Source: VRUE01 sp963732225
GTDB lineage: Bacteria; Actinomycetota; Thermoleophilia; Solirubrobacterales; 70-9
Length of the DNA: 64,000 bases
Assembly (NCBI GenBank): GCA_963732225.1
Contig: CAVSYR010000005.1
Coordinates: 248,001-312,000, forward strand
Direction of reading: 5' to 3'
A model generated the notes under the pieces. It was given only the letters and a program-made list of their open reading frames with translations, had not been told where the DNA came from and made no database searches. A program made the translations under genes and the position numbers. Below are positions 17,081 to 30,696 of this stretch, one piece after another (the first letter of the stretch is position 1; each line of letters begins with the position of its first letter).

Positions 17081-18072
17081 GGGCGCTCACCCCCACGCGG
17101 CTCCTCCTCCATCTGGGCGACGTGGACGCGCTCCATGTAGAGGGCAAACCCTGCCGCCGGCTGGTCGATGCCGAAGCGCTTGAGCAGGCCGTCATAGCGA
17201 CCGCCGCCGCCGAGCACGTGGCCAAGCGCCGGGTCGTAGACCTCGAGGATCGCGCCGCTGTAATAGCCGAGGTCGCGCAGGAGGCCGAGGTCGATCTGGA
17301 CCCGCTGGGCCACCCCGCGCGCCTCCAGCGCCTCCAGCGTCTCGCCGAGCCGGGCGGTGGCCCGCTCGACCGCGGCGCCGCCGAGCGCGCGGGCTTCGGA
17401 GAGCACCTCTTTGCCGCCGCGCAGCTGCGAGAGGGCGATGCAGGTGGCGATTTGGTCATCGCTGACGCCCTGCAGTTCGGAGAGCTCGGTCTCGAGGCCA
17501 ACCAGATCGTGAGCGGCCAAGCGGGCGAGAATCGAGTCGCGCGCCTCGCCGTCGATGCCAAACTCGGCGAGCAGCTGGCGATAGAGGTCGGCGTCGCCAA
17601 GGCCGATTACCGCCCGGCCAAGGCCGGCGGCATCGAGCGCCGCCTCGAGCACCTCGACGACCTCAGCCGTGCCCTCGGGCGCCGGCGCGCCGATCAGCTC
17701 GACGCCCGCCTGGGCGAACTCGCGCATCTGCCCCCGCTGCGGGCGCACCGCGCGGTAAGCGTTGGCCAGATAGCAGAGGCGCAGTGGCATCTCCGCCTTG
17801 GCGTAGCGCGTCGCGATCAGGCGCGCGATCGGCACCGTCATGTCGGAGCGCAGGGCCAACAGGTCGCCGCTGCCGTCGAAGAAGCGGTAAGCCGTATCGG
17901 CCGTGCGGCCATCGCCGCGGGCCAAAACCTCGTCGTACTCGATCGCCGGCGTCGCCACCTCACCGTAGCCACGCTCTTCGAAGACCCCGATCAGGGCAAG
18001 GTGCAGCCGCCGCAGCTCCCGCATCTCGTCGGGCAGCACGTCGCGCGTTCCAGGTGGAATGGGATGAATCAT
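17077..18072 (-). CDS. hisZ: ATP phosphoribosyltransferase regulatory subunit (HisRS-like)
   Basis: Paralogue of the histidyl-tRNA synthetase catalytic domain that forms the active, histidine-inhibited complex with short HisG. 331 aa. It shows class II motifs (PPGTRDVLPDE, LLALRSDMTVPIARL, YRAVRPQRGQMREFAQAGVELIG, GGGRYDGLLKRFG) but lacks the HisRS anticodon-binding domain (HisRS is ~420 aa). First gene of the his run, 36 bases after murA; its stop overlaps hisG. Confidence 0.93.
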   Translation of the reverse strand: MIHPIPPGTRDVLPDEMRELRRLHLALIGVFEERGYGEVATPAIEYDEVLARGDGRTADTAYRFFDGSGDLLALRSDMTVPIARLIATRYAKAEMPLRLCYLANAYRAVRPQRGQMREFAQAGVELIGAPAPEGTAEVVEVLEAALDAAGLGRAVIGLGDADLYRQLLAEFGIDGEARDSILARLAAHDLVGLETELSELQGVSDDQIATCIALSQLRGGKEVLSEARALGGAAVERATARLGETLEALEARGVAQRVQIDLGLLRDLGYYSGAILEVYDPALGHVLGGGGRYDGLLKRFGIDQPAAGFALYMERVHVAQMEEEPRGGERP

Positions 18073-18108
18073 CCGCCGGACCTTACGAGAGTGGGCCTGA
18101 AAGCCCTG

Positions 18109-19407
18109 CTAGGCAGGGACCTCTGACGAGCGCCGTTCAATCTGGGCGCCGAGGCCGCGCAGGCGCTCGTCGATCTGCTCGTAGCCACGATCGATCTGGC
18201 GGATATTGCCGATCTCCGAAGTGCCCTCGGCTGCCAGGGCAGCGATGAGCATCGCCATGCCGGCGCGGATGTCAGGGCTCTCGACGCGTTCGCCGTGAAG
18301 CCGGCTCGGACCGCTGACGATCGCCCTGTGGGGATCGCACAGCGTGATCCGAGCGCCCATCGCGACCAGCTTGTCGACGAAGAAGAGGCGGTTCTCGAAC
18401 ATCTTCTCGAAGATCAGGATCTCGCCATCGGCCTGGGTGGCCAGAGCCAGCGCGATCGAGGTCAGGTCGGCCGGAAAGGCGGGCCAGGGACCATCCTCGA
18501 TCTTCGGGATCGCGTCGCCGAGGTCGGATTGAATCCTCAGCTTCTGACCGGGGGGAACGAGCATGTCCCTGCCGTCCATCTCCGAGTGCAGGCCGAGGCG
18601 GCGGAACTGGCGCCGCACCATCAATAGATCGAGTGGCTCGACCTCGCGGATGCGCAGGTCCCCCCCGGTCGCCGCGGCGAGGGCCATGAAACTGCCGACC
18701 TCGATGTGATCGGCGGAGATCGTGTGTTCGGCGCCGGAGAGGCGGTCGCGACCGTGCACCGTCATCACGTTGGAGCCGATGCCGTCGACCTGGGCGCCCA
18801 TCGCGCAGAGCAGGCGGGCGAGATCCTGAACGTGCGGCTCACTGGCGGCGTTTGAGATCGTCGTCGGGCCAGTGGTCAGGGCCGCTGCCATCAGCGCGTT
18901 CTCGGTGCCCATCACCGAGGGCTCGTCCATGAAGATCCGGCAGGCGCAGAGGCCCTCGGCGGGGGCGCTGAGCTCGATCCAGCGGTCGCCGTCGACCCGG
19001 GCGCCGAGATCTTTGAATGCGTCGAGGTGAGCATCGAGTCGGCGGCGGCCGATGAAATCGCCACCGGGCGGCGGCATTTTCGCCTCGCCGAAGCGGGCCA
19101 GCAGCGGGCCGGCCAAGAGGAACGAGGCGCGGATCTGTTTTGAGAGCTCCTCGTCGACGGAAACGTCGGTGACGCCCTTGGCGCAGAGCCGCACGCTGTT
19201 GTCGGCGACCCAGGCGACCTCGACGCCGAGGCGCTCGAGCAGGGCGAGCTGCGCTTCGGTGTCGCGAATGCGCGGCACCCGGTGCAGCAGCAGCTCCTCC
19301 TCGGTGAGCAGGCAGGCGGCGAGGATCGGCAGCGCCGCGTTCTTGTTGCCGGCGACGGTTACCTCGCCGGAGAGCGGCACCCCGCCCTGGATGATGAATT
19401 TCTCCAC
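18109..19407 (-). CDS. murA: UDP-N-acetylglucosamine 1-carboxyvinyltransferase with Asp at the catalytic Cys position
   Basis: First committed step of peptidoglycan synthesis: enolpyruvyl transfer from PEP to UDP-GlcNAc. 432 aa. The N-terminal AGNKNAALPILAACLL contains the conserved Lys22. The active-site loop reads PPPGGDFIGRRRLDAHL: residue 117 is Asp (codon 19057-19059) where E. coli has Cys115. The same natural substitution in Mycobacterium and Chlamydia MurA makes the enzyme insensitive to fosfomycin. GTG start; divergent from the hydrolase at 19459; followed by hisZ on the same strand. Confidence 0.96.
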   Translation of the reverse strand: MEKFIIQGGVPLSGEVTVAGNKNAALPILAACLLTEEELLLHRVPRIRDTEAQLALLERLGVEVAWVADNSVRLCAKGVTDVSVDEELSKQIRASFLLAGPLLARFGEAKMPPPGGDFIGRRRLDAHLDAFKDLGARVDGDRWIELSAPAEGLCACRIFMDEPSVMGTENALMAAALTTGPTTISNAASEPHVQDLARLLCAMGAQVDGIGSNVMTVHGRDRLSGAEHTISADHIEVGSFMALAAATGGDLRIREVEPLDLLMVRRQFRRLGLHSEMDGRDMLVPPGQKLRIQSDLGDAIPKIEDGPWPAFPADLTSIALALATQADGEILIFEKMFENRLFFVDKLVAMGARITLCDPHRAIVSGPSRLHGERVESPDIRAGMAMLIAALAAEGTSEIGNIRQIDRGYEQIDERLRGLGAQIERRSSEVPA

Positions 19408-19458
19408 TGCTAGGACTCTTCGCGCTCGACGGCCATTCTCCGGCTAGGGTAACGCGCG

Positions 19459-20466
19459 ATGCGCAGAGGCTGGAAGATCCTGATTGGCGTCGTCGCGCTG
19501 CTGATCGTCCTGCTCGGCCTCAACACCCTCAGCGTCGATCACGAAACCAAGGCCGCCGGGGTGACGGAACCGGGCGGCAAGATCGTCGACCTCACCGGCG
19601 GCGACCTCGAGGTGGTTGAAGAAGGGCCGCGCAGCGGCAGCCCAATCGTGCTCATCCACTGCTTCACCTGCGCGATCAACTACTGGAACAAGATGATGCC
19701 GGCGCTCGCCCGCCAGCACCGGGTGGTCGCAATCGACCTGCTTGGCCACGGCGGCTCTGAAAAGCCCAAGTCGGGCTACTCAGTCTCAAACCAGGCCGAT
19801 CTGATCGCGCAGGCGCTGGCCAGGCTGGGCGTCAGCGATGCCGAGGTCGTCGGCCACTCGCTCGGCGGCGCCGTCGCCGTTGCGCTTGCCCAGCAGTCAC
19901 CGGCGCTGGTCAACCGCGTTTTCATCGTCGACACGCCGCCGACCCATGAAGAGGGCGACCTCGGCCTCGTCGCCAAGCTCGGCTTCGCCCCGGTGATCGG
20001 CGAGGCGTTCTGGCGGATCAAGCCCGACTTCGCCGTGCGCAAGGGTCTCGAGGTCGCCTTTGCGCCCGGCTTCAAGGTCCCGGACGAATTCGTCGAAGAC
20101 GTTGACCGGATGACCTTCAGCGCCTACGACGACTCGGCCAGCGGCTTCGACGACTACACCAAGGAAGAGCCGCTTGATCAGCGCATGGCGGAAACGGGTA
20201 AGCCACTGATGGTGATCATGGGCGCCGAAGAGCAAATCATCGACGATCCGGCCAAGCGATTGGCCGAATACCGGGCGACCGTCCCGGGGACCGAGACCAA
20301 GCTCATCAATGGCGCCGGACACTCGCCAAACGTCGAGAAACCGGCCCAGACAGCGGCCCTTGTGCTCGGCTTCGCCCCCACTGCAAAGCCAGCTCCCAAG
20401 CCAAAAAATCAGGCTAAGCTGCAAAAGCCCGTGCAGAAACAACCTGCTGTCCGGAAGCACCCCTAG
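19459..20466 (+). CDS. Membrane-anchored alpha/beta hydrolase
   Basis: 335 aa. N-terminal signal anchor (ILIGVVALLIVLLGLNTL), then an alpha/beta hydrolase core: oxyanion region IVLIHCFTC, nucleophile elbow VGHSLGGAVAVAL, acid region LMVIMGAEEQIIDD and catalytic His in INGAGHSPNVEKP. The last ~35 residues are a Lys/Pro/Gln-rich basic tail. Closest in pattern to esterases, haloperoxidase-like hydrolases and C-C hydrolases; substrate unknown. It starts 51 bases from the divergent murA. Confidence 0.85.
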   Translation: MRRGWKILIGVVALLIVLLGLNTLSVDHETKAAGVTEPGGKIVDLTGGDLEVVEEGPRSGSPIVLIHCFTCAINYWNKMMPALARQHRVVAIDLLGHGGSEKPKSGYSVSNQADLIAQALARLGVSDAEVVGHSLGGAVAVALAQQSPALVNRVFIVDTPPTHEEGDLGLVAKLGFAPVIGEAFWRIKPDFAVRKGLEVAFAPGFKVPDEFVEDVDRMTFSAYDDSASGFDDYTKEEPLDQRMAETGKPLMVIMGAEEQIIDDPAKRLAEYRATVPGTETKLINGAGHSPNVEKPAQTAALVLGFAPTAKPAPKPKNQAKLQKPVQKQPAVRKHP

Positions 20467-20476
20467 AGTCGAACCT

Positions 20477-20674
20477 ATGTTCGATACGAAGACAAAACTC
20501 AGCCAACGCATTGCCGACGCCGTCGACCTCCTAATCGACTTCTCAACCCTCGGTGAGTACGGGCTCGAGCCCGCCGCAAGGCCCGCTCCCGCCTGCGAGT
20601 CACGCCGCCGCCCGCACCCCTCCCAGGCCGGGACGAGGCGCGGAACGGCTGGCGATCTCCTCGCTCGTTCGTAG
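20477..20674 (+). CDS. Possible small protein, unknown function
   Basis: An ATG nine bases after the preceding hydrolase stop opens a 65-codon frame. The first ~30 residues look protein-like (MFDTKTKLSQRIADAVDLLI then DFSTLGEYGLE), predicted to form an amphipathic helix. The remainder is Arg/Pro/Ala-rich and may be a fortuitous continuation in GC-rich DNA. No good Shine-Dalgarno. It lies in the 241-base gap between the two hydrolase genes. I do not recognise a family. Confidence 0.35.
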   Translation: MFDTKTKLSQRIADAVDLLIDFSTLGEYGLEPAARPAPACESRRRPHPSQAGTRRGTAGDLLARS

Positions 20675-20707
20675 GCAGACGCCCATCGGCGCAATACCCT
20701 TGCGTCG

Positions 20708-21913
20708 ATGGAGAGCGCCACTGCCGAGCTGACCGAGAAGGACGAGGCAGCGGCACCGCGGCGTCGCCGGCGGCGTCGTTGGTGGATTGCCGGCGGGGTG
20801 CTCGCGCTGCTCATTGCCCTGGCGGTGGCGGTAGCCGTCACCTGGAACTTCTCCTCAGTTGTGCTCGTGCCCGATCACCACGACTGGCCGCTCGAAGTCA
20901 AGGTCGAAGCAGTGAAACCGGGTCGAGTCACGCTCTCGAGCGGCCACGACAGTGAACAGCCGGGCGTCTACGGGCTCGATTGGCAGACCGGTCACGCGAT
21001 TGTGGGGCCAGTCCTCGCAGAAGGCAACGGCACGGTCACGCGGCGACTCAGCGACGTGCGCGGCTACCTAGTGCCCGGCATCCACGTCGGGCTCGACAGC
21101 CACGTCTACTCCGGCGACCCGGGACAGTCCCTCGGCCTCCCCTTCCGCTCCGGCGGTGTGCCGGATCCACTCGGCCCGATGCCGGCGTGGCTGGTTCCGG
21201 CCGCGCCTAACAGCCCTGCCGCTGAGCGTCGTACCTGGGCGATCGTTGTCCACGGCCACAACGACAACCGCCAGAACGACCTCCGAATCGCGCCCACACT
21301 GCGCCGAACCGGGCTCACTTCACTGCTGATCTCCTACCGCAACGACCTCGGCGCGCCGGAGAGCCCCGACGGCCTATACCACCTGGGCGAAACCGAGTGG
21401 CTCGACCTACAGGCGGCGGTGCGCTACGCGCTCGCCCACGGCGCCCAGCGCGTCGTCCTCGTCGGCTACTCGATGGGCGGCGCCCTCATCACCCAGTTCA
21501 TGCAGCGATCGCGCCTCTCGCGCCAGGTCGCGGCGCTCGTCCTCGACGCCCCAGTGCTCGACTGGCGCTCGCTAATCGAATACAACGCCAAACAGATTGG
21601 CCTGCCGGGCTTTCTCGGCCTGCCAGTCGAGTGGATGATCCACGCCAGGGCTAACCCCGACTGGGACAGCCTCGACGCCCTCGAACATCCCCAGGACTTT
21701 CACCTGCCGATCCTGCTCTTTCACAGCACTGAGGACGAACTTGTCCCGATCTCAACCAGCGAGAAGTTCGCCGCCGAGCTGCCGCGCTGGGTCACCTATT
21801 ACCGCGTGCCCATTGTCGGTCATACGGAAAGCTGGAACCTCAACCCGCGTCTCTACGATCGGCGGCTGCGAGGCTTTCTCCTGCAAAACACGAGCTTTCG
21901 CGACGCCCGATAG
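20708..21913 (+). CDS. Membrane-anchored alpha/beta hydrolase (serine aminopeptidase/acyl-hydrolase-like)
   Basis: 401 aa. A cytoplasmic Arg-rich stretch (RRRRRRRWW) and one transmembrane helix (residues ~27-48) precede an exported domain. The N-terminal ~130 residues of that domain are unfamiliar. The hydrolase core has AIVVHGHNDNRQ, nucleophile elbow LVGYSMGGALITQFM, acid region LLFHSTEDELVPIS and His in PIVGHTESWN. Substrate unknown. It is not clearly homologous to the neighbouring hydrolase outside the fold. Confidence 0.85.
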   Translation: MESATAELTEKDEAAAPRRRRRRRWWIAGGVLALLIALAVAVAVTWNFSSVVLVPDHHDWPLEVKVEAVKPGRVTLSSGHDSEQPGVYGLDWQTGHAIVGPVLAEGNGTVTRRLSDVRGYLVPGIHVGLDSHVYSGDPGQSLGLPFRSGGVPDPLGPMPAWLVPAAPNSPAAERRTWAIVVHGHNDNRQNDLRIAPTLRRTGLTSLLISYRNDLGAPESPDGLYHLGETEWLDLQAAVRYALAHGAQRVVLVGYSMGGALITQFMQRSRLSRQVAALVLDAPVLDWRSLIEYNAKQIGLPGFLGLPVEWMIHARANPDWDSLDALEHPQDFHLPILLFHSTEDELVPISTSEKFAAELPRWVTYYRVPIVGHTESWNLNPRLYDRRLRGFLLQNTSFRDAR

Positions 21914-21926
21914 GTCCAGAAACAAC

Positions 21927-21955
21927 TCGAGCCCGATCGTAACGATCGGGCTCGA
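21927..21955 (-). terminator. rrn operon terminator (hairpin)
   Basis: Thirteen-base perfect arms (21927-21939 and 21943-21955) with a three-base loop, just past the 5S 3' end. On the minus strand it is followed by TTGTTTC, a weak U-tract. It also lies 14 bases after the stop of the converging plus-strand hydrolase gene, so it may serve both directions. Confidence 0.8.
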
Positions 21956-21964
21956 ATAAGGAAA

Positions 21965-22081
21965 ACCGGCGGCGACCTACTCTCCCAGGGGGTTGCCCCC
22001 CAAGTACCATCGGCGCTGAAAGGCTTAACTGCTCTGTTCGGAATGGGAAGAGGTGTTTCCCTTTCGCTATGCACCACCGGA
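21965..22081 (-). rRNA. rrf: 5S ribosomal RNA
   Basis: About 117 bases. The minus strand shows conserved 5S segments, including CCCATTCCGAACAGAGCAG (loop A/B region) and the closing TAGGTCGCCGCC segment. Ends are estimated. It lies ~70 bases after 23S, within the same operon. Confidence 0.95.
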
Positions 22082-22101
22082 AATTTGCGAGACAACCGCC
22101 C

Positions 22102-22129
22102 CGGTGGAGCTTGAAAACCGCACAAGACC
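22102..22129 (-). other. 3' arm of the 23S rRNA processing stem
   Basis: This 28-base segment in the 23S-5S spacer is complementary to 25230-25257 in the 16S-23S spacer with three substitutions, two of which would be G-U pairs in RNA. Together they can form a long helix closing the 23S precursor, the usual RNase III-type processing substrate. Confidence 0.75.
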
Positions 22130-22151
22130 GCAAGGTAATTAATAAACATCC

Positions 22152-25148
<2,997 letters not shown>

Positions 25149-25366
25149 GGTGAGCAACCCACACACCTAAGTGTGCGGGTCATAATTAAATTACCCCAAG
25201 GATCTACACGAGTGCAGATCCTTGTTATTGGCCTTGTGCAGTTTTCAAGGTCCACCGAGGCGCGCACGACGACGGACTGCCGCCGGCGGTCTCTCAAAAC
25301 TGAGCAGCGTACCCAGTGCCATAGAGACACTGGGGAGCCCGGTCGACGTTCTAGAGAAATCTCCCT
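25149..25366 (-). other. 16S-23S internal transcribed spacer without tRNA genes
   Basis: About 218 bases. It contains no tRNA-Ile or tRNA-Ala. Visible elements: the 3' arm of the 16S processing stem (25291-25313), the 5' arm of the 23S processing stem (25230-25257), a hairpin with AGGATCT/AGATCCT arms near 25199-25222, and a second hairpin near 25156-25180 just before 23S. Confidence 0.85.
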
Positions 25367-26913
<1,547 letters not shown>

Positions 26914-27197
26914 AGGTACTTCTTACAGAGAGCTGTCATGCCTGGCAAATTGCAAATCGCCGGGTACACATACTCGGCGACCGGCATGACGGGTAAATCA
27001 GACCACCCGGCGCGCTGGCGCACCGAGTGGATCGGGCTCAAACATCCCACGAACACGAATGTCCGCGGGGTGCACGCTGCTCAGTTTTCAAAGACCGCTG
27101 CGCCATTCACGGCGGGACTCGCCGCTCCTTACGCACGGGCCAGGCCAGGGCCTTGCCCAGAAGGACCGGGGAGTATAGCGCTGCGGCGGCGGTTTGC
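26914..27197 (-). promoter_or_regulatory. rrn leader and probable promoter
   Basis: 284 bases between the tyrS stop and 16S. A TATACT hexamer on the minus strand (27173-27178) is the best -10 candidate; I see no good -35 at the right spacing. The 5' arm of the 16S processing stem is at 27072-27093 and pairs with 25291-25313, including 15 contiguous bases around CTGAGCAGCGT. A further hairpin with GTCATGCC/GGCATGAC arms lies at about 26936-26990, close to the 16S 5' end. Confidence 0.65.
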
Positions 27198-28361
27198 CTA
27201 GCCGGTCGCCTGAAGGCGGCGGAAGCGGCGCTTGCCGGCCTGCAGAACCCGCCCGTCAAGCGCACTCTGGGCCAAGTCCAGCGTATCGGAGGGGATCGTC
27301 TCGCCGTCGAGCTTCGCCCCTCCCTGCTTGATCAGGCGCCGCGCCTCGCTTGAGCTGATGCCGAAGGCGGCGGCCATCAGGGCGGGGAGATGGACCTCGC
27401 CGCCGCCCTCACCGGCGAAGGGGCTGAGATCCAGCTCCTCGACCTGATCGGGCGCACCGCGCTCGACGAAGAGCCGGTTGAAGTGCTGCTCGGCAGCCTC
27501 CGCCGCTGGCGCATCATGGAAGCGCTCGACGATGCCGCGGGCGAGGGCACGCTTGGCCTCGTTGGGCGCCAGGCCTGCGGGCGACTCGCTGCCGAGCACG
27601 AGCCGGAAGTACTCGGGCATCGCCTCGTCGGGCACTCGCATCGTCTTGCCGAACATCTCCTCCGGCGCCTCGGTGACGCCGATGTAGTTGCCCAGCGACT
27701 TGCTCATCTTCTTGCTGCCGTCGGTGCCGACCAGGATCGGCATGGTCAGGATCGACTGCGGCTTCTGGCCGTAGGCGGTCTGGATGTCGCGGCCGAACAG
27801 CAGGTTGAACTTCTGGTCGGTCCCCCCCAGCTCGATGTCGGCCTCGACCGCGACCGAGTCATAGCCCTGCAGCAGCGGGTAGAGCAGCTCGAGCGCGGCG
27901 ATCGGCGCCCCGGCCGCGAGCCGCTTCTGGAAGTCGTCGCGCTCGATTAGACGGGCGACCGTGGTCTGGGCGAGCAGGCCGAGCAACGCCTCCGGCGCCA
28001 TCCGCAGCCACTCGCTGTTGAAGCGCACCTCGGTGCGCTCGCGGTCGAGCAGCTTGAAGGCCTGCTCCTGATAAGTGGCGGCGTTGGCCTCGATCTCCTC
28101 CGGCGAAGGCATTGGCCGCTGCGCTGAGCGGCCACTCGGATCGCCGACCCGGGCGGTGAAGTCGCCGACGATCAGCACCACCTGATGGCCCGCCTGCTGG
28201 AACTCGCGCAGCTTCTCCAGCACGACCGTGTGGCCGAGGTGGATGTCGGGCGTGGTCGGGTCAATCCCCAGCTTCACCCGCAGCGGCACCCCGGCGTCGA
28301 GCTGCTCCTGCAGCATCCCCGCCGGCAGCACATCGACCGCGTTGCGCGTCAGGTCCGCCAC
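27198..28361 (-). CDS. tyrS: Tyrosyl-tRNA synthetase
   Basis: Charges tRNA-Tyr. 387 aa. Class I signatures: DIHLGHTVVLEKL (HIGH equivalent) and SKKMSKSLGNYIG (KMSKS); C-terminal S4-type RNA-binding domain (SSSEARRLIKQGGAKLDGE). GTG start. It is the last protein gene before the rrn promoter on the same strand, so readthrough into rrn is possible. Confidence 0.96.
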   Translation of the reverse strand: MADLTRNAVDVLPAGMLQEQLDAGVPLRVKLGIDPTTPDIHLGHTVVLEKLREFQQAGHQVVLIVGDFTARVGDPSGRSAQRPMPSPEEIEANAATYQEQAFKLLDRERTEVRFNSEWLRMAPEALLGLLAQTTVARLIERDDFQKRLAAGAPIAALELLYPLLQGYDSVAVEADIELGGTDQKFNLLFGRDIQTAYGQKPQSILTMPILVGTDGSKKMSKSLGNYIGVTEAPEEMFGKTMRVPDEAMPEYFRLVLGSESPAGLAPNEAKRALARGIVERFHDAPAAEAAEQHFNRLFVERGAPDQVEELDLSPFAGEGGGEVHLPALMAAAFGISSSEARRLIKQGGAKLDGETIPSDTLDLAQSALDGRVLQAGKRRFRRLQATG

Positions 28362-28428
28362 AGGCCCAATGCTAGACTGCCGCCTCCGCTCGGCGGGCCG
28401 AGCCGTCTGCCGAGTCGTGAGCCTTTAG

Positions 28429-30696
28429 ATGGCAGTCCTCCGACTAAAGCCCCGCCGGCGGGGTGGCGAAGTTCCGTCGCCAACACCGCCGGCCCCCCCT
28501 GAGAGCAAGCGCAAGCCGCGCTTGAAGAAGCTGCGCATCCTCTTCGTCCTGCTCGGCCTCTCGGTCCTCGCCCTGGTCTCGATGATCTTCGGGATGATGG
28601 CCGCCGTCTCGCAGGACCTGCCGGCGATCTACAACTTCGCCCAGTACAAGGCCTCGAAGAACAGCGAGGTCTACGACGCCTCGGGCAAGCCGATCGGCAC
28701 CCTGACCAGCGACCAGAACAAGATCCTGCTCACCTCGGGCCAGATCTCACCCAACATCAAGAACGCGGTGGTCTCAATCGAGGACTCGCGTTTCTACGAA
28801 CACAGTGGGGTCGACTTCCAGGGCATCGCCCGCGCCCTGGTCAAGGACGTGCTCAGCCAGAGCGCCCAACAGGGCGCCTCGACGATCACCGAGCAGTTCG
28901 TCAAGAACGCGCTCGAAGCCGAAGGCAGCCGCACGGTCCTGGAGAAGTTCCGCGAGGCGGCCCTGGCTTACCGGCTCGAGCGCCACTGGACCAAGGACAA
29001 AATCCTCACCGAGTACCTCAACACGATCTACTTCGGCGAGGGCGCCTACGGGATCGAGGCGGCGGCCCGCACCTACTTCGGCAGCGCCCACCCTGGCTGC
29101 GGCACGCCGACCGAGCCCTGCGCCTCGGTGCTCGAGCCCTGGGAGGCGGCGACCCTGGCGGCGATCATCGCCTCGCCCTCGGCTTTCGACCCCAAGGTCT
29201 ATCCCGAAAACTCCCTCGGTCGCCGCAACTTGGTGCTGGAAAAAATGTACGAACAGGGCTACATAACCCAGGAGCAGTACGACGAAGGCCGCCAGCAGGC
29301 ACTGCCATCGCCCGACGACATCTCGCCCCCCAAGCTCGAATCAAAGGCCCCTTACTTCACCGCCTGGCTGCGCCAGCAGCTGGTCGAACGCTACGGCGCC
29401 TCGAAGACCTTCTTCGGCGGTCTGAAAGTGAAGTCGACGCTCGACCTGCGCCTCCAGGAAGCTGCCGAAGAATCGGTCAACTCCTACCTCGGCTACTCGC
29501 CCGCCACCGCCTCGGTGGTCGTGCTCGACAACCACAACGCCGGTGTCAAGGCGATGGTCGGCGGCCCCAATTTCGAAACCAAGCCGTTCAACCTCGCCAC
29601 CCAGGGTCACCGCCAGCCCGGCTCCTCGATCAAGCCGTTCACGTTGATCACGGCGCTCGAGGAGGGCATCTCCCCCTACACGACCTTCGAATCGGCTCCG
29701 CAGTACATCCACTACGGCAAGCACGGCCAGGAAGTCTTCGAAGTCAACAACGACGAGGACTCCTATCTCGGCTCCTGCGACATCGTCTGCGCGACCACCT
29801 ACTCCGACAACTCGATCTACGCCCAGCTCGGCCTCGAAGCGCTGAAAGGCAAGACGATCCAGGATCGCACCCACTCGATCGCGGGGACGATCCACAAGGC
29901 CGGCTACTCGGACCCGATCTCGACCAACCCCTCGATGGTGCTCGGCGGGCTCGAAGACGGGGTCACGCCGCTGGGCTGGACCTATGCCTACTCGACGATC
30001 GGCAACAACGGCGACCGGGTCAGCGGCACGCTGGCGCCGCGGCCCGGCGACAGCCCCGTCGCCTACACCCAGGTCACCGACCGCGACGGCCACACGATCA
30101 AGGACGGCGACAACGACTCGATCCACACCCAGGTGATTCCCGAAGGCGTCGCCGAAGAAGCGAAGAGCATCCTCGAAACCGTGGTCAGCAGCGGCACCGG
30201 CACCAACGCCCAGATCGGCCACTCGGGCCAGTGGGGCAAGACGGGCACGACCGAGAACAACGGCGACGCCTGGTTCTGCGGCGGGGTCGAAGACGAAGTG
30301 ACCGCCTGCGTATGGGTCGGCTACGCCGACACGACGACGCCGATGACGACGCTCTACAACGGCGGCCCGGTGATGGGCGGTACCTTCCCGGCCCTGATCT
30401 GGGCCAGCGTGATCTCGGCCTGGGAGGAAATCAAGGCCGAACGCGCCGCCGAAGCCAAGGAAAAGAAGGCGAGCAAGGGCGAATCGGACTCGGGCTCGTC
30501 ATCCGAAGGCTCGACTGAAGCGTCGCCGGAATCCTCGGAAGAAACCGAAGTGGCGCCGGAAGCAGAATCGAGCGAACCGGTCGAACCGGCGCCCGAAGAA
30601 GAAGCGCCGGAAGCTGCCGAACCTGCGGAACCTGCGGAACCGGCGCCGGCCGAACCCGCCGCGCCGTCGAGCGGTGGCGGCGTTACCGCCGGATAG
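28429..30696 (+). CDS. Class A penicillin-binding protein (PBP1A-type)
   Basis: Bifunctional peptidoglycan glycosyltransferase/transpeptidase. 755 aa. Pro-rich, Lys/Arg-rich cytoplasmic N-terminus, one transmembrane helix (~37-60), GT51 domain with EDSRFYEHSGVDFQGIARA (catalytic Glu ~118) and GASTITEQFVKN, then transpeptidase motifs SSIK (~399), SDN in TYSDNSIYAQLG (~458) and KTGTT (~603). The last ~100 residues are an acidic Glu/Ala/Pro/Ser tail, probably a disordered extracellular segment. Divergent from tyrS, 67 bases between starts. Confidence 0.95.
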   Translation: MAVLRLKPRRRGGEVPSPTPPAPPESKRKPRLKKLRILFVLLGLSVLALVSMIFGMMAAVSQDLPAIYNFAQYKASKNSEVYDASGKPIGTLTSDQNKILLTSGQISPNIKNAVVSIEDSRFYEHSGVDFQGIARALVKDVLSQSAQQGASTITEQFVKNALEAEGSRTVLEKFREAALAYRLERHWTKDKILTEYLNTIYFGEGAYGIEAAARTYFGSAHPGCGTPTEPCASVLEPWEAATLAAIIASPSAFDPKVYPENSLGRRNLVLEKMYEQGYITQEQYDEGRQQALPSPDDISPPKLESKAPYFTAWLRQQLVERYGASKTFFGGLKVKSTLDLRLQEAAEESVNSYLGYSPATASVVVLDNHNAGVKAMVGGPNFETKPFNLATQGHRQPGSSIKPFTLITALEEGISPYTTFESAPQYIHYGKHGQEVFEVNNDEDSYLGSCDIVCATTYSDNSIYAQLGLEALKGKTIQDRTHSIAGTIHKAGYSDPISTNPSMVLGGLEDGVTPLGWTYAYSTIGNNGDRVSGTLAPRPGDSPVAYTQVTDRDGHTIKDGDNDSIHTQVIPEGVAEEAKSILETVVSSGTGTNAQIGHSGQWGKTGTTENNGDAWFCGGVEDEVTACVWVGYADTTTPMTTLYNGGPVMGGTFPALIWASVISAWEEIKAERAAEAKEKKASKGESDSGSSSEGSTEASPESSEETEVAPEAESSEPVEPAPEEEAPEAAEPAEPAEPAPAEPAAPSSGGGVTAG

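Noticed and set aside
25149..25366. Possible tRNA genes in the 16S-23S spacer
   Set aside because: The hairpins present are processing stems and small palindromes; no cloverleaf or T-loop GGTTCGANNCC pattern is visible.
27198..28361. tyrS and the rrn genes as evidence of a T-box or similar switch
   Set aside because: No T-box-like leader is visible upstream of tyrS; only 67 bases separate it from the divergent PBP gene.
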